Shown piece after piece: positions 46,841 through 55,865 of a DNA stretch of 64,000 nt. The position numbers and the translations under genes were made by a program. Under the pieces are notes generated by a model that was not told where the DNA came from, did not search any database, and worked only from the letters and a program-made list of their open reading frames with translations. Origin of the DNA: Nitrosospira multiformis (GTDB lineage: Bacteria; Pseudomonadota; Gammaproteobacteria; Burkholderiales; Nitrosomonadaceae); the NCBI RefSeq assembly GCF_900103165.1, contig NZ_FNKY01000001.1, positions 1,798,001 to 1,862,000 on the forward strand, written 5' to 3'. How positions within the stretch are numbered: the stretch's first letter is position 1; each line of letters opens with the position of its first letter.

Positions 46841-47866
46841 ATGTCTTTCATTAAATCCCATCAATCCCATATCGCTGTTATCGTAGTTATATCCTTGGTC
46901 AGTCTGGGTGCCGCATATGCCGCGTTGCAAACATTCTCTCCTGGCCTCGCTCACGATCCCACCCGCGAGTTGTATGTGGATTTGAATAACGCATTCGCCA
47001 CCCACTGGAAAGCCCGGTCCGGAGTAGACATTAATGTCGGGCTGGCTCAGAGTAAATCAGGGAAACCGATACGCGCTGTACTTGATGGGCTCAATATCAC
47101 CACCCTTGCCCTATCTTATGATGTGGACAGGTTGCGCGAAACCAACCGGTTCATTGCTCCCGCCTGGAACCCAACCCTGCCGCAAAACATGGCCCGCTCC
47201 TCACTATATGCCTCACCTTATACCTCGACCATTGTATTTCTGGTGCGTAAAGGGAATCCCAAGAAACTGATCGATTGGGATGATCTTCTGCGGCCCGAGA
47301 TAGAAGTAGTCACGCCCAATCCAAAGATTTCCGACGGTGGCCGCTGGAATTACCTGGCAGCGTGGGGGTATGCGCTCAGGCAACCGGGTGGCGGCGAAGC
47401 AGCCGCACTCGAATTCGTCACGAAATTGTTTGCCAATATCAGGTCGCCGGCGACCGCTGATTTCGTCGAGCGAGATATCGGCGATGTGCTGTTGTTATGG
47501 GAGAATGAAGCCCATCTGTTAATTCGCCAAACCAGCGCAGAAGGGACGGATAAATTTGAAATTATCACGCCATCCATGTCGATAGTGGCCGAACCTACGG
47601 TCAGCGTGGTGAACGCGGTGGCTGACAGGAACGGTGCGCGTGAAGTGGCTGCCGCTTATATCGATTACCTCTATACACCCCAAGCCCAGGACATCGTGGG
47701 CAAGCATTATTATCGCCCGCGCGACGCGCAGGCAAGCGCCAAATACGCGAGTCAGTTTCCTTCACTGGAACTGTTCACCATAGACGAAGTGGTTGGCGGT
47801 TGGCAGCAGGCCCAGAAAGTACACTTTGCCAGGGGTGGAATTTTTGAACGTATTCAGGGAAATTAA
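46841..47866 (+). CDS. sbp: Periplasmic sulfate-binding protein
   Basis: This 341-residue protein has a signal peptide/anchor (SHIAVIVVISLVSLGAAYAAL) and the sulfate/thiosulfate-binding pattern DPTRELYVDLNNAFATHWKA, then TLALSYDVDRL, VFLVRKGNPKKLIDWDDL, PNPKISDGGRWNYLAAWGYAL and the VERDIGDVLLLWENEAHL segment. It captures sulfate in the periplasm for the CysTWA importer. The permease and ATPase genes are not next to it, so it must use a transporter encoded elsewhere. ATG 46841 follows GGAGGAAA; the TTG at 46826 is rejected. It diverges from the encapsulin operon. Confidence 0.9.
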   Translation: MSFIKSHQSHIAVIVVISLVSLGAAYAALQTFSPGLAHDPTRELYVDLNNAFATHWKARSGVDINVGLAQSKSGKPIRAVLDGLNITTLALSYDVDRLRETNRFIAPAWNPTLPQNMARSSLYASPYTSTIVFLVRKGNPKKLIDWDDLLRPEIEVVTPNPKISDGGRWNYLAAWGYALRQPGGGEAAALEFVTKLFANIRSPATADFVERDIGDVLLLWENEAHLLIRQTSAEGTDKFEIITPSMSIVAEPTVSVVNAVADRNGAREVAAAYIDYLYTPQAQDIVGKHYYRPRDAQASAKYASQFPSLELFTIDEVVGGWQQAQKVHFARGGIFERIQGN

Positions 47867-47896
47867 CCTGAAGTCGGCAGTTATAGCGAACTCACC
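47867..47896. repeat. Dispersed intergenic repeat, short copy
   Basis: CCTGAAGTCGGCAGTTATAG followed by CGAACTCACC abuts the sbp stop codon. It matches 14595-14624 and 19144-19173. Confidence 0.6.
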
Positions 47897-47933
47897 AGGT
47901 CGCCATAAAATAGGAAACTTGAAAACTGATCAG

Positions 47934-48162
47934 CCCAGATCCGGCAGTTGACCGCTCATTTGCCGGCCTGGCATTATGGTAGAGAATTTTCGTGTCACTG
48001 GATTCTTGTCTTTTGAGTGAGCCCGCTACGGGGTGGATTGTGCAGTTCTTGCGGCAGGTTGCGTTGCAACGCCTTGGAATGGAGTGGCCATTCCGCGTCG
48101 TTACGCCTGCCATGTCCTCAAAAACCTGCACACTTCACCCTACCCATCTATCAGACTCGGGA
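47934..48162. repeat. MITE-like intergenic element, copy related to the one before pelA
   Basis: This ~229-bp block aligns by eye over its length to 50182-50425. It starts CCCAGATCCGGCAGTTGACC and shares the central CCTTGGAATGGAGTGGCCATTCCGCGTCG palindromic core in diverged form, then the TCAAAAACC segment. Its right end has decayed from the terminal inverted repeat. It is non-coding and lies between the sbp and ygfX genes. Confidence 0.6.
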
Positions 48163-48189
48163 TAATTCTAGAATGAGACGACTATCGTC

Positions 48190-48720
48190 TCATTCCTGGT
48201 CTTTCCACTTCCACCGCAATAGTACTCGCAACTGCCTGAACTCCTCCGCGTCTATTCCGTCCGGCAGAATCGTTACGCTGCGCCCGAAGAACATTCGCGG
48301 TGGAGGCCGGGGAGTCAAGAGAACCGGAGAAGTCAGGGATGGTATGGATTCCCCGGAATCCACGGTTTTTAGCGGCTTTAGTTCGAGCACTGTTAGATAA
48401 GGCGCGACAAAGCTGCTGCCGAGCACGTCGCAGGCAATTCGCTCCCCGCATTGTAATTCGAGCGTACAGGTCATTTCGTCCGATAGTTCGAGCCCTGTCA
48501 CCGATGCCGGCGAGCGTAGCAATGCGTAACGCTTTAAATGAAAAAAAAGACTGAGTGCCAGAATAATGCAGCCTATCAGTTTGGCCGCCGCAGGCAACAT
48601 CAGCGGCCACAATAGCCCGATAGCGGAAAAATGAGCAAGACTCAATATCATGACAAGGCGCATAGAGGGCTTCAGCCGGATAATCAGCAAAGGAGGAGAG
48701 GGCGATGAAGGGGTAGCCAT
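48190..48720 (-). CDS. YgfX/CptA-like inner-membrane protein
   Basis: This 176-residue protein has two adjacent hydrophobic helices (about 22-60) and then a cytoplasmic beta-rich domain (ERIACDVLGSSFVAPYLTVLEL, ending LRVLLRWKW). The layout is that of YgfX. In enterobacteria ygfX is paired with sdhE next to ygfZ; here ygfZ is the divergent neighbour, which supports the call. The sdhE partner is missing at this site. YgfX has been proposed to be a toxin acting on the cytoskeleton, which is debated. The sequence match is weak, so context carries much of the weight. Confidence 0.65.
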   Translation of the reverse strand: MATPSSPSPPLLIIRLKPSMRLVMILSLAHFSAIGLLWPLMLPAAAKLIGCIILALSLFFHLKRYALLRSPASVTGLELSDEMTCTLELQCGERIACDVLGSSFVAPYLTVLELKPLKTVDSGESIPSLTSPVLLTPRPPPRMFFGRSVTILPDGIDAEEFRQLRVLLRWKWKDQE

Positions 48721-48821
48721 AGTCCGATTATCTCATTTCGGGCAATTAGCGGTTTATCCGGGGTGCACGTTGGCCGTATAATCCTATATTGATTCTCGTT
48801 CACCAGCCGGTCTTGATTTGC

Positions 48822-49874
48822 ATGAACCCTGCATGGCACTCCTTTCTGCAAAGCTGCAACGCAATCATCCAGGATAGCCGCGTTGTCAGCTATGGTGATG
48901 CCGCCGCGGAGCTGGCGAGTGTCCGATCAGGTACGGTGCTGGCGGATCTGTCGCATTTTGGTCTGATTCATTTTTCGGACGAGGACGCGCAATCTTTTCT
49001 GCAGGGGCAGGTGAGTTGCGACATCAAAGCGATTAATCCTTCCGTTACCCGCTCCACCGCGCTCTATGGAAGTTATTGCAACCCAAAGGGCAGGATGCTG
49101 GCAAGTTTTCTGATGTGGCACGATAGCGGCGGCTATGCCATGCAATTGCCGTCGGCGTTGCGGGCAGCCATCCAGAAACGTCTGTCCATGTATGTCCTGC
49201 GCGCTAAAGTCAAGCTAATCGACAACAGTGACGCGTTGGTGCGCATCGGCGTGGCGGGAGAGCATGCCGAGACGTTAATGCGGGAAGTTCTGGGTGAGGT
49301 TCCAGGTTCTCCTCTTGAAGTGGTTCATGTCCAGGCGGGAAGCGTCATCCGTCTTGCACAAGACCGTTTTGAGCTCGTCGTACCCACTGGGCAGGCGCAA
49401 ACCGTGTGGGAGCGTTTGAGAAAGAACGCCGCCCCGGTGGGAGCATCCTGCTGGGACTGGCTGGAAATCAAGGCCGGTATTCCGGTGATTACCACGCCGA
49501 CACAAGAACAATTCGTACCGCAAATGGCAAATCTGGATGCCATCGGCGGAATAAGTTTCCAGAAAGGCTGTTATCCTGGTCAGGAAATTGTCGCCCGTAC
49601 CCAGTATCTGGGGAAAATCAAGCGCCGCATGGTCCTTGCCCATATCCAGCCATCGCCAGAAACGTCAGTTGAAGCCGGAGACGAATTATTCAGTGCTGAT
49701 ATGGGGGAACAATCAAGTGGCATGATAGCTAACGCGGCTCCCGCGCCTGACGGAGGGTTTGACGTGTTAGCCGTCATACAGACAAGTAGTATCGAGGCCG
49801 GTAAAATTCATTGGATGTCTTTGGATGGCCCCATGCTGGACATCATGCCGTTGCCTTATTTAGTCCATCACTAG
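48822..49874 (+). CDS. ygfZ: Folate-binding YgfZ/GcvT-like protein
   Basis: This 350-residue protein has the folate-binding GcvT-like fold and the diagnostic loop FQKGCYPGQEIVART with the redox-active Cys. The N-terminal VLADLSHFGLIHFSDEDAQSF matches the family. YgfZ assists Fe-S cluster enzymes such as MiaB and supports tetrahydrofolate-dependent repair. ATG 48822 is the family-like start; a TTG at 48789 is the alternative. A TATAAT hexamer at 48777-48782 suits a promoter. It precedes the pel operon by about 560 bp, so the two are probably separate. Confidence 0.88.
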   Translation: MNPAWHSFLQSCNAIIQDSRVVSYGDAAAELASVRSGTVLADLSHFGLIHFSDEDAQSFLQGQVSCDIKAINPSVTRSTALYGSYCNPKGRMLASFLMWHDSGGYAMQLPSALRAAIQKRLSMYVLRAKVKLIDNSDALVRIGVAGEHAETLMREVLGEVPGSPLEVVHVQAGSVIRLAQDRFELVVPTGQAQTVWERLRKNAAPVGASCWDWLEIKAGIPVITTPTQEQFVPQMANLDAIGGISFQKGCYPGQEIVARTQYLGKIKRRMVLAHIQPSPETSVEAGDELFSADMGEQSSGMIANAAPAPDGGFDVLAVIQTSSIEAGKIHWMSLDGPMLDIMPLPYLVHH

Positions 49875-50181
49875 CTGCTGGAACCAAATTTTTATGGACG
49901 CTTTGATCATCCTCATGCAACGAATCTACGGGGCAACCCTGAAAAATGGGGACGAACTGATAATGATGACTCTCTGCCCGGGCAATTAATGTCCGGTGAC
50001 CGGCTATCTTTACGCATGAGCGGGAACCGGCAAAGACCCGGTATCATGCCAAACGGGTAACATCGTCCAGCACGGCTGCAAAGGGGCCGTCCGGTTGATT
50101 ATCCCCCAGTGCGAGTGTTGTCGTTCCATTTCTGCCAAGTTATATGCCAGAAATATTCTCATCATACGTCCGATGCATGTT
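49875..50181. other. Gene-free spacer after ygfZ
   Basis: I see no coding sequence or clear terminator in these 307 bp. Short G/C-rich inverted segments (ACCCGGTATCATGCC region) occur near 50037-50050. The MITE-like element begins at its end. Confidence 0.4.
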
Positions 50182-50425
50182 TGAACCTAAATCCGGTAGT
50201 TGACCACTCGCTTTTTGGCTTAACACTATGATCCACAAGGACTGTTTGCATTACTTGACCTTCACCTTTTCGGTGAGCTCGCTACAGGGCAGATTGCACG
50301 GTTTTTACGGCGCATGCCGGCGTTGCAACTCCTTGGAATGGAATGACCATTCCGCGTCGTTGCGCCTTGCCCTGCACCTCAAAAACCGCACACTCCACCC
50401 TGTCCAACTGCCGGATTTAGGTTGA
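50182..50425. repeat. MITE-like element directly upstream of pelA
   Basis: The element is bounded by CCTAAATCCGGTAGTTG (50182-50198) and, inverted, CAACTGCCGGATTTAGG (50409-50425), a 17-bp repeat with one mismatch. Inside is a long imperfect palindrome with CGGTTTTT pairing with AAAAACCG, and a CCATTCC/GGAATGG core. It ends 12 bp before the pelA start, so it probably supplies or alters the pelA leader. It contains no gene. Confidence 0.7.
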
Positions 50426-50437
50426 AATAAACTGAAA

Positions 50438-53164
50438 ATGCTTAAGAGTGAAATATTGTTTCTCCGTTTCCTGATGTTGCCACTGACATTCATGGCATCC
50501 ACGGTGTTAGCCGATACCCTGGAACAGCGCGATATCGTGTTCTACTATGGAAGCCGTCCGCCAGTGGAAGATTTGCGCCATTTCGATCAGATCGTCGTTC
50601 AGCCGAGTCAGATCCTGCCACACGAGAGGGCGGCGTTGCTGAACCTGGATTCGTTAATATTTGCCTATATCTCATACGGTGAGATTGCGCGTAATAGCGA
50701 GGATATGCCACGCATCAAAACGAAATGGTCGATTGGCGTGAATCCCGCATGGAATAGCCTGGTGATGAACATGAATGATCCCGCCTGGCACGAGTATCTG
50801 CTGGAGCATCATTTTGGCCGTTTGTGGCGTGACGGCTATCGTGCGTTTTTCCTCGATACGGTTGATAGTTATCTGATTGTGACGAACGAAGGTAAACAGC
50901 GCGAGGAGCAAGAGAAAGGATTAGTTGCGCTGCTTGCAGAGGTGAAACGCCGCTTTCCCGGTTGCAAACTCATTCTCAATCGCGGCTTCGAGGTGCTGGA
51001 CCGCGCCGCCCAATATGCCGATGGTATGGTTGCGGAATCGCTTTTTCACGGCTTCGATCCGGTTACCGGCAAACATGCGCCGACCAAGAAAGAAAACAGG
51101 GAATGGCTTCTCAAGCAGTTGAAGCGCACGCAAGATGAATTCAATGTACCCGTTACCGTGCTGGATTATGTCGAACCGGGTAATTGGGCCGAAGCTGAAA
51201 AAACGGCGCGTCAAATTGTCGAGCTCGGATTCATGCCATGGGTCGCCAACGGCGATCTCACCTGGCTGGGGCAGGGACGCGTTCGTCTGGCTCCACGCAA
51301 ACTGCTGGCCATCATAAACGGCACACCCTCGCAACAAATGGATCATGGGCTATTCAAGCACGCTGCAATGCCGCTGGAGTATCTGGGGCTGGCGCTCGAC
51401 TACTGGTATATCGATCAGCTCCCATTGCCCATCGAACCGCTGGTCGGGCGTTATGCAGGTGTTATCACATGGCTGCCTGAAGACAGCCATGGCCGCTATG
51501 ACAGCATCTGCGCACGTTTGAAATCCGAAGTCGATGCGGGTCTGCCGGTGGTGTTCATGGGCCATTTACCGGTGGGTGCCGCTTGCCGGAGCGTGGTCAG
51601 TTACCAGGGAGAGCTACACCCCACGACCAACACACTCAAGCTCGGTACTGTCGACGAACGCCTGGGCCGGCCAGGAATAGCGCCAATTGTGGGCAGCGGT
51701 ACGCCGGATATCCGGGTTCACGATAACCATGAGGCCTGGTTGACGTTGAACGATGGGGCCAACACGTTTCATCCGGTTGCCGTTGGCGCATGGGGGGGGT
51801 ATGCATTGCATCCTCATGTAATGAGTGAGACAGTGTCGGGCCGGCATGAATGGCTGCTCGATCCTTTTTCTTTTTTCAAGGCCGCGCTACGCTTGCCGGC
51901 ACAGCAGCCGGTATTTGATCTGACAACGGAGAATGGCCGCCGCTTGGGGATCATCGAAATACGCGGCGACCGTTTGTTTGCCAAAGACGAGCAGGGTGTT
52001 GAAGCCATCGATCGGCTTAGGGCATGGATCGAAAAGAATACCACGCCGGTAACATTGGGTGTGATCGAGGCCGAAGTCAGCAGCGATGAGCAGCGCGGCA
52101 AAATCAGGCAATTGGCCGCCATGTCCCAGGTTCGATTGGCGAGCCATACATATAGTCATCCTTTTTACTGGGGAATATTCGAGGGAAAAACCGACGCGAA
52201 CCAGCAGCCTTATCGTTATAGCGTATTCATGGAAGGTTACGCGGCGGAGATGACGCGCGAGACCGCGGGAACCATTGAATTTATGCAGTCAGTGGCGCCC
52301 AATTCCCCTCTGTTGCTTATCTGGCCAGGTGATGGCAAGCCCGGTCCCGCTGCGTTGGCAGCGGCCGAAAAAGGCGTGTTACCCCATTACGGCGGCGGCG
52401 GCTTGTACTGGCAGAGCGGCCCGCTATCTCTCGCGGATCTTTCTCCGGCGTTACGGCCCACTCAGTGGGGCACGCAAGTGCTGACACCACTAATCGGCGA
52501 GCCGCTGTTTGCGCAACTCTGGTATGGCGAGGCACTGAATTTTGGCAAAATCAGCGATTGGAATCGGGAGCTTAATCTTGTACGCCGCCTGCGCGCCTCG
52601 TCCATCTCGTTCCATGCCGACGCAATGTTGCATGCAAACGGGGCCGAACTTCTGGATCGGCTCGCGAACGAGCAGCGCACGGAAAATGTGCTGAGTGTAT
52701 GGCTCGATGAATACGCCCAGCGTGGGCGGGCTTTCCAAACGGCGAGTATTGCGCGCAATCTCAATGGCGACTGGCTGCTTTTTGGGGATGCGCTCAGAAC
52801 GGTGCGATTGCCTGTTTCGGAGATGACGCCACAAATCTCCACCGATGTGGTCGGCTATTCCGACCGGGATGCCGACCGTTATATTCATCTGGCGCGTAAT
52901 CATGCCGTTCTCAAACCCGTGGATGACAACGCTTCAGCTTTGCGATTGATTGATGCCAGTGCGCCGCTAAAATCGTGGCATCTCAATTCCGATGGTTCCG
53001 CCACTCTCTTATTCGAGCCACGCGGGGATTTGACTCTCGGAATTCCCGCTTCCTGCGCGCTAAAGGTGGATGGCGAGGCATTGACTTCCCAGCAGCGGAA
53101 TTCGCATTCCATTTATGTCATACCTGAAAAGAACGCTTCAGGGGAATTCAGTCTTGCGTGTTGA
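50438..53164 (+). CDS. pelA: PelA-like glycoside hydrolase/deacetylase
   Basis: This 908-residue protein has a signal peptide (MLPLTFMASTVLA region, to ~residue 25) and a GH166/GH114 hydrolase domain (~30-270: DIVFYYGSRPPVEDL, FAYISYGE, and MVAES with candidate catalytic Glu200). A linker domain follows (~280-500), then the polysaccharide deacetylase domain (~505-790) with RGDRLF and ASHTYSHPF, where His570 and His574 are the metal ligands, and a C-terminal jelly-roll-like end. PelA partially deacetylates and trims the Pel GalNAc/GlcNAc polymer in the periplasm. The length is close to the P. aeruginosa protein. It leads the operon and overlaps pelB by 50 bases. Confidence 0.92.
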   Translation: MLKSEILFLRFLMLPLTFMASTVLADTLEQRDIVFYYGSRPPVEDLRHFDQIVVQPSQILPHERAALLNLDSLIFAYISYGEIARNSEDMPRIKTKWSIGVNPAWNSLVMNMNDPAWHEYLLEHHFGRLWRDGYRAFFLDTVDSYLIVTNEGKQREEQEKGLVALLAEVKRRFPGCKLILNRGFEVLDRAAQYADGMVAESLFHGFDPVTGKHAPTKKENREWLLKQLKRTQDEFNVPVTVLDYVEPGNWAEAEKTARQIVELGFMPWVANGDLTWLGQGRVRLAPRKLLAIINGTPSQQMDHGLFKHAAMPLEYLGLALDYWYIDQLPLPIEPLVGRYAGVITWLPEDSHGRYDSICARLKSEVDAGLPVVFMGHLPVGAACRSVVSYQGELHPTTNTLKLGTVDERLGRPGIAPIVGSGTPDIRVHDNHEAWLTLNDGANTFHPVAVGAWGGYALHPHVMSETVSGRHEWLLDPFSFFKAALRLPAQQPVFDLTTENGRRLGIIEIRGDRLFAKDEQGVEAIDRLRAWIEKNTTPVTLGVIEAEVSSDEQRGKIRQLAAMSQVRLASHTYSHPFYWGIFEGKTDANQQPYRYSVFMEGYAAEMTRETAGTIEFMQSVAPNSPLLLIWPGDGKPGPAALAAAEKGVLPHYGGGGLYWQSGPLSLADLSPALRPTQWGTQVLTPLIGEPLFAQLWYGEALNFGKISDWNRELNLVRRLRASSISFHADAMLHANGAELLDRLANEQRTENVLSVWLDEYAQRGRAFQTASIARNLNGDWLLFGDALRTVRLPVSEMTPQISTDVVGYSDRDADRYIHLARNHAVLKPVDDNASALRLIDASAPLKSWHLNSDGSATLLFEPRGDLTLGIPASCALKVDGEALTSQQRNSHSIYVIPEKNASGEFSLAC

Positions 53165-55865
53165 AGCCCAGCGGGAATCCCTATTAAACTCACCTGCATT
53201 GATGTTCATGAGCGCAGTGCTTTTAATCGTTTTCTGGGTATTATTTCCCCGCCAGCCGGCATTCAGGGATCCATCCAACTTGTCGGCAAAGGACGCTTTG
53301 TCGGTAGCCTATCTTCGCGTTCTGGTCCAGTCCGACCCAAACAATGCCCCGTTACGCCTGTCATTGGTGCAGGTACTGACGGAAGCGGGCATGACGGATG
53401 AGGCGGTGCGCGCCATTGATCCACTGATGCATGCTCCCGAATCCAGTCTAAGCTATGAAATCCGCCTGGCGGAGCTCAAGCTGGCCTTGCAACAGCTCTA
53501 CAGGCAGCCTCCCAAAGATATCGAAGAAGCGCTGCGCGCCCGCATTACCAGGGTTATTCCCGCGCTATTGCACATTGCGCGCAATGACAAGGAGCTGGAC
53601 CAAGTGATCACACTGGCGGAGCAGTTTGCCGAACCTTCGGTACTCGCCGAAACCTTTGAACAACTGCTTATCATATTGAATGAGAGTGATGACAGGAAAT
53701 CAGCGTGGCTGGTCTCCGCCGCGAAACAGCGGATTGCGGCGAATCAGCCGCGGTTGGCCGCACAAGATCTGTTCAAGGCTTTTTCGCTTGAACGAGTGGC
53801 GAAGAAAAAGATGGGGATCGCGAAATCCAGTTTGCGCGCCTATCTTCAGGCTGGCATCGATAAGGAGGCCTTGAAGGCTGCGGGGCAGATGCTGAACAGC
53901 CTAAAGGATAGAGGTGAGGGTGATGCCGAGCTTTTATTGCTTGCCGCCGATATCGCCGAGCCGCTTGCCGATCGCGAACAGGCATTGGCGTGGCTGGAAG
54001 AAGCGAGCCGCTTGTCGCCCGGTAATTGGGCGATCGCTGAACGTGTCGTGCGGCTGCAGGTGGCACTGGGTCTGTTGAAAGAAAGTCTTGCGCGCATGGA
54101 ACAATTGAAAACTTCGCTGGTGGCGGGGAGCGAGCGCCAACGGTTGATTGCCCATATCTATGACTGGAATGCCCAGCCGGATGAGGCTCTTCCGCTATGG
54201 CTGTCTTTTGCGCGCACCCGCGCCGACAGTGAAGCGGAGACACGTGCTTTTGCGCTTGCCCAGTCGAAACCGGATCATAAAGCCCTGGTGCAATTGCTTG
54301 AGGCCGTCATGACGCGCCGCAAGTTGACCGGCGCCGAAGCCGAGGCTTATGTTACCGCTGGGCTTGCCACTGAGCAACCCGCTCATGTGGAGCAACAGTT
54401 GCGCCGCCACGCCGAACGTTTCAATAGTCCCGTGGAAACGCTGAAAGCACTCGCGCAGGTGCTGCTCCTTCAAGGCAAACCTCGTGCGGCGCTTAGCGTG
54501 TATCAGGAAATGCCTACTGAGCAAGTGGGGCAACAGAGAATGGAGCTGGCCCGGCTATACGAAGAAGCGGGGGATACGCAAAAAAGCTTTGAATTACTCC
54601 GCGATTTCAACTCGCCCGATCCTGCTTACGCGGAAGCGTACTGGCTACTGCTGGCCAGAGTTTCTACTCAGTTGGGTCAGGATGCCTATGCGGAGAAAGC
54701 CTATGAGAAGGCGTTGACTCTTCGCCCCAAAGATGCGGAGATACTCGAGAATCTACAGCGATTGGCAATACGTCATCGCGATGATAAAAAAAGCGAACGT
54801 CTTGCGCATTATGGTTGGGATCGCTTGCAGCGTATCGAAGATCTGCAACGCCTTATGCGTTTTTCGTGGAAACGGAACAATTGGGGAGAAGTTGAGCGCT
54901 GGCTATCGCTGGCGGAAGCGATGCCAGCGGCGGCGATAGCACAGGCACCCGACTACTGGTACTTCCAGTCGATACGCAAAATGGGTAATGGGGATCGGGA
55001 CGCGGCTCGCCGTGCGTTAGGCCAGCTCTTACGTTTGCGGGGCCCCGACCCGGAAGTTGCCGAGGCGATGATCTGGTTGTTGCTGTCGGACAAAGCGGTC
55101 GATAATCCATCGCTTGACGCACTCGTCCAGCCCTATCGTAATCAGTCGGGCAGCCAGTCGGCGGTAAATCCGCCTCTGGCGGAGGCGCTGGCGGCGGCGG
55201 AGCATACGCTTGGCAAGTCCGTGCAGGCGGCGGAGTGGTATCTGCGATCACTGAAAACCCGGCCCCGGGATTTCTTATGGACGCTGACATTAGCCGATAA
55301 TATGGAATGGGCCGGGTGTCCCGCAAATGCCAACCATGTCCGGCTCAGCGCGCTAAAGATGTTTGCTTTATCGCATTCCAATCAAGCTGAGGTGCAGTAC
55401 CCCGCACGTCTGGCTGAGTACTTCCTTGGATCGAAAGATCAGCGGGCGCAGCCCGGCAATCCGGATGAGCTAAAGAAATGGCAATCGACAAACGAGCGCT
55501 GGGGTTTGACGAAAACGATGGATAATGCCCGTCACTTTGCCCTGAGGCGTCAAAGCGAGCGCCTTCGGTTGCCGGCATGGATTACTTTTGCCGACGCGGT
55601 AAGAAGCAATAATCAGCAGGCTGTGTCAGCGCAATTGGCCGCAGTCTCCGGTCACTTACAGCATCAGCCGGGCGGGCCTGTGGCCGAGAATGTGCTTCCG
55701 TTATCCATGGAGGATATTGAGCGGGCTGCCCAATGGCTTCCGGGAGAAGCGGCGCCGAATCAGAGTGTTTTAAATGATGAGTTGGATGTCTGCCGTCAGA
55801 CCTTGGCGAAGATTCGCGAATTGCAGGCAACACCCATACCGGATCAGGAGCGGATAAAGCCATGA
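53115..55865 (+). CDS. pelB: PelB-like TPR protein lacking the outer-membrane barrel
   Basis: This 916-residue protein has one N-terminal membrane helix (about 28-44, PALMFMSAVLLIVFWVLFP) and then long TPR arrays (LRLSLVQVLTEAGMTDEAVR, AYWLLLARVSTQLGQDAYAEKAYEKALTLRPKDAEIL). It stops at about residue 916, whereas PelB from Pseudomonas is about 1190 residues and ends in a 16-strand porin; no barrel-like C-terminus is visible. TPRs of PelB bind PelA and guide the polymer. The pelD ATG overlaps the stop by 4 bases, so the end is natural and not a window artefact. The start at 53115 is not backed by a good ribosome binding site. Confidence 0.85.
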   Translation: MSYLKRTLQGNSVLRVEAQRESLLNSPALMFMSAVLLIVFWVLFPRQPAFRDPSNLSAKDALSVAYLRVLVQSDPNNAPLRLSLVQVLTEAGMTDEAVRAIDPLMHAPESSLSYEIRLAELKLALQQLYRQPPKDIEEALRARITRVIPALLHIARNDKELDQVITLAEQFAEPSVLAETFEQLLIILNESDDRKSAWLVSAAKQRIAANQPRLAAQDLFKAFSLERVAKKKMGIAKSSLRAYLQAGIDKEALKAAGQMLNSLKDRGEGDAELLLLAADIAEPLADREQALAWLEEASRLSPGNWAIAERVVRLQVALGLLKESLARMEQLKTSLVAGSERQRLIAHIYDWNAQPDEALPLWLSFARTRADSEAETRAFALAQSKPDHKALVQLLEAVMTRRKLTGAEAEAYVTAGLATEQPAHVEQQLRRHAERFNSPVETLKALAQVLLLQGKPRAALSVYQEMPTEQVGQQRMELARLYEEAGDTQKSFELLRDFNSPDPAYAEAYWLLLARVSTQLGQDAYAEKAYEKALTLRPKDAEILENLQRLAIRHRDDKKSERLAHYGWDRLQRIEDLQRLMRFSWKRNNWGEVERWLSLAEAMPAAAIAQAPDYWYFQSIRKMGNGDRDAARRALGQLLRLRGPDPEVAEAMIWLLLSDKAVDNPSLDALVQPYRNQSGSQSAVNPPLAEALAAAEHTLGKSVQAAEWYLRSLKTRPRDFLWTLTLADNMEWAGCPANANHVRLSALKMFALSHSNQAEVQYPARLAEYFLGSKDQRAQPGNPDELKKWQSTNERWGLTKTMDNARHFALRRQSERLRLPAWITFADAVRSNNQQAVSAQLAAVSGHLQHQPGGPVAENVLPLSMEDIERAAQWLPGEAAPNQSVLNDELDVCRQTLAKIRELQATPIPDQERIKP

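Noticed and set aside
49875-50437. c-di-GMP riboswitch before pelA
   Set aside because: The conserved GEMM core is not visible; the structure here is explained by the inverted-repeat element.
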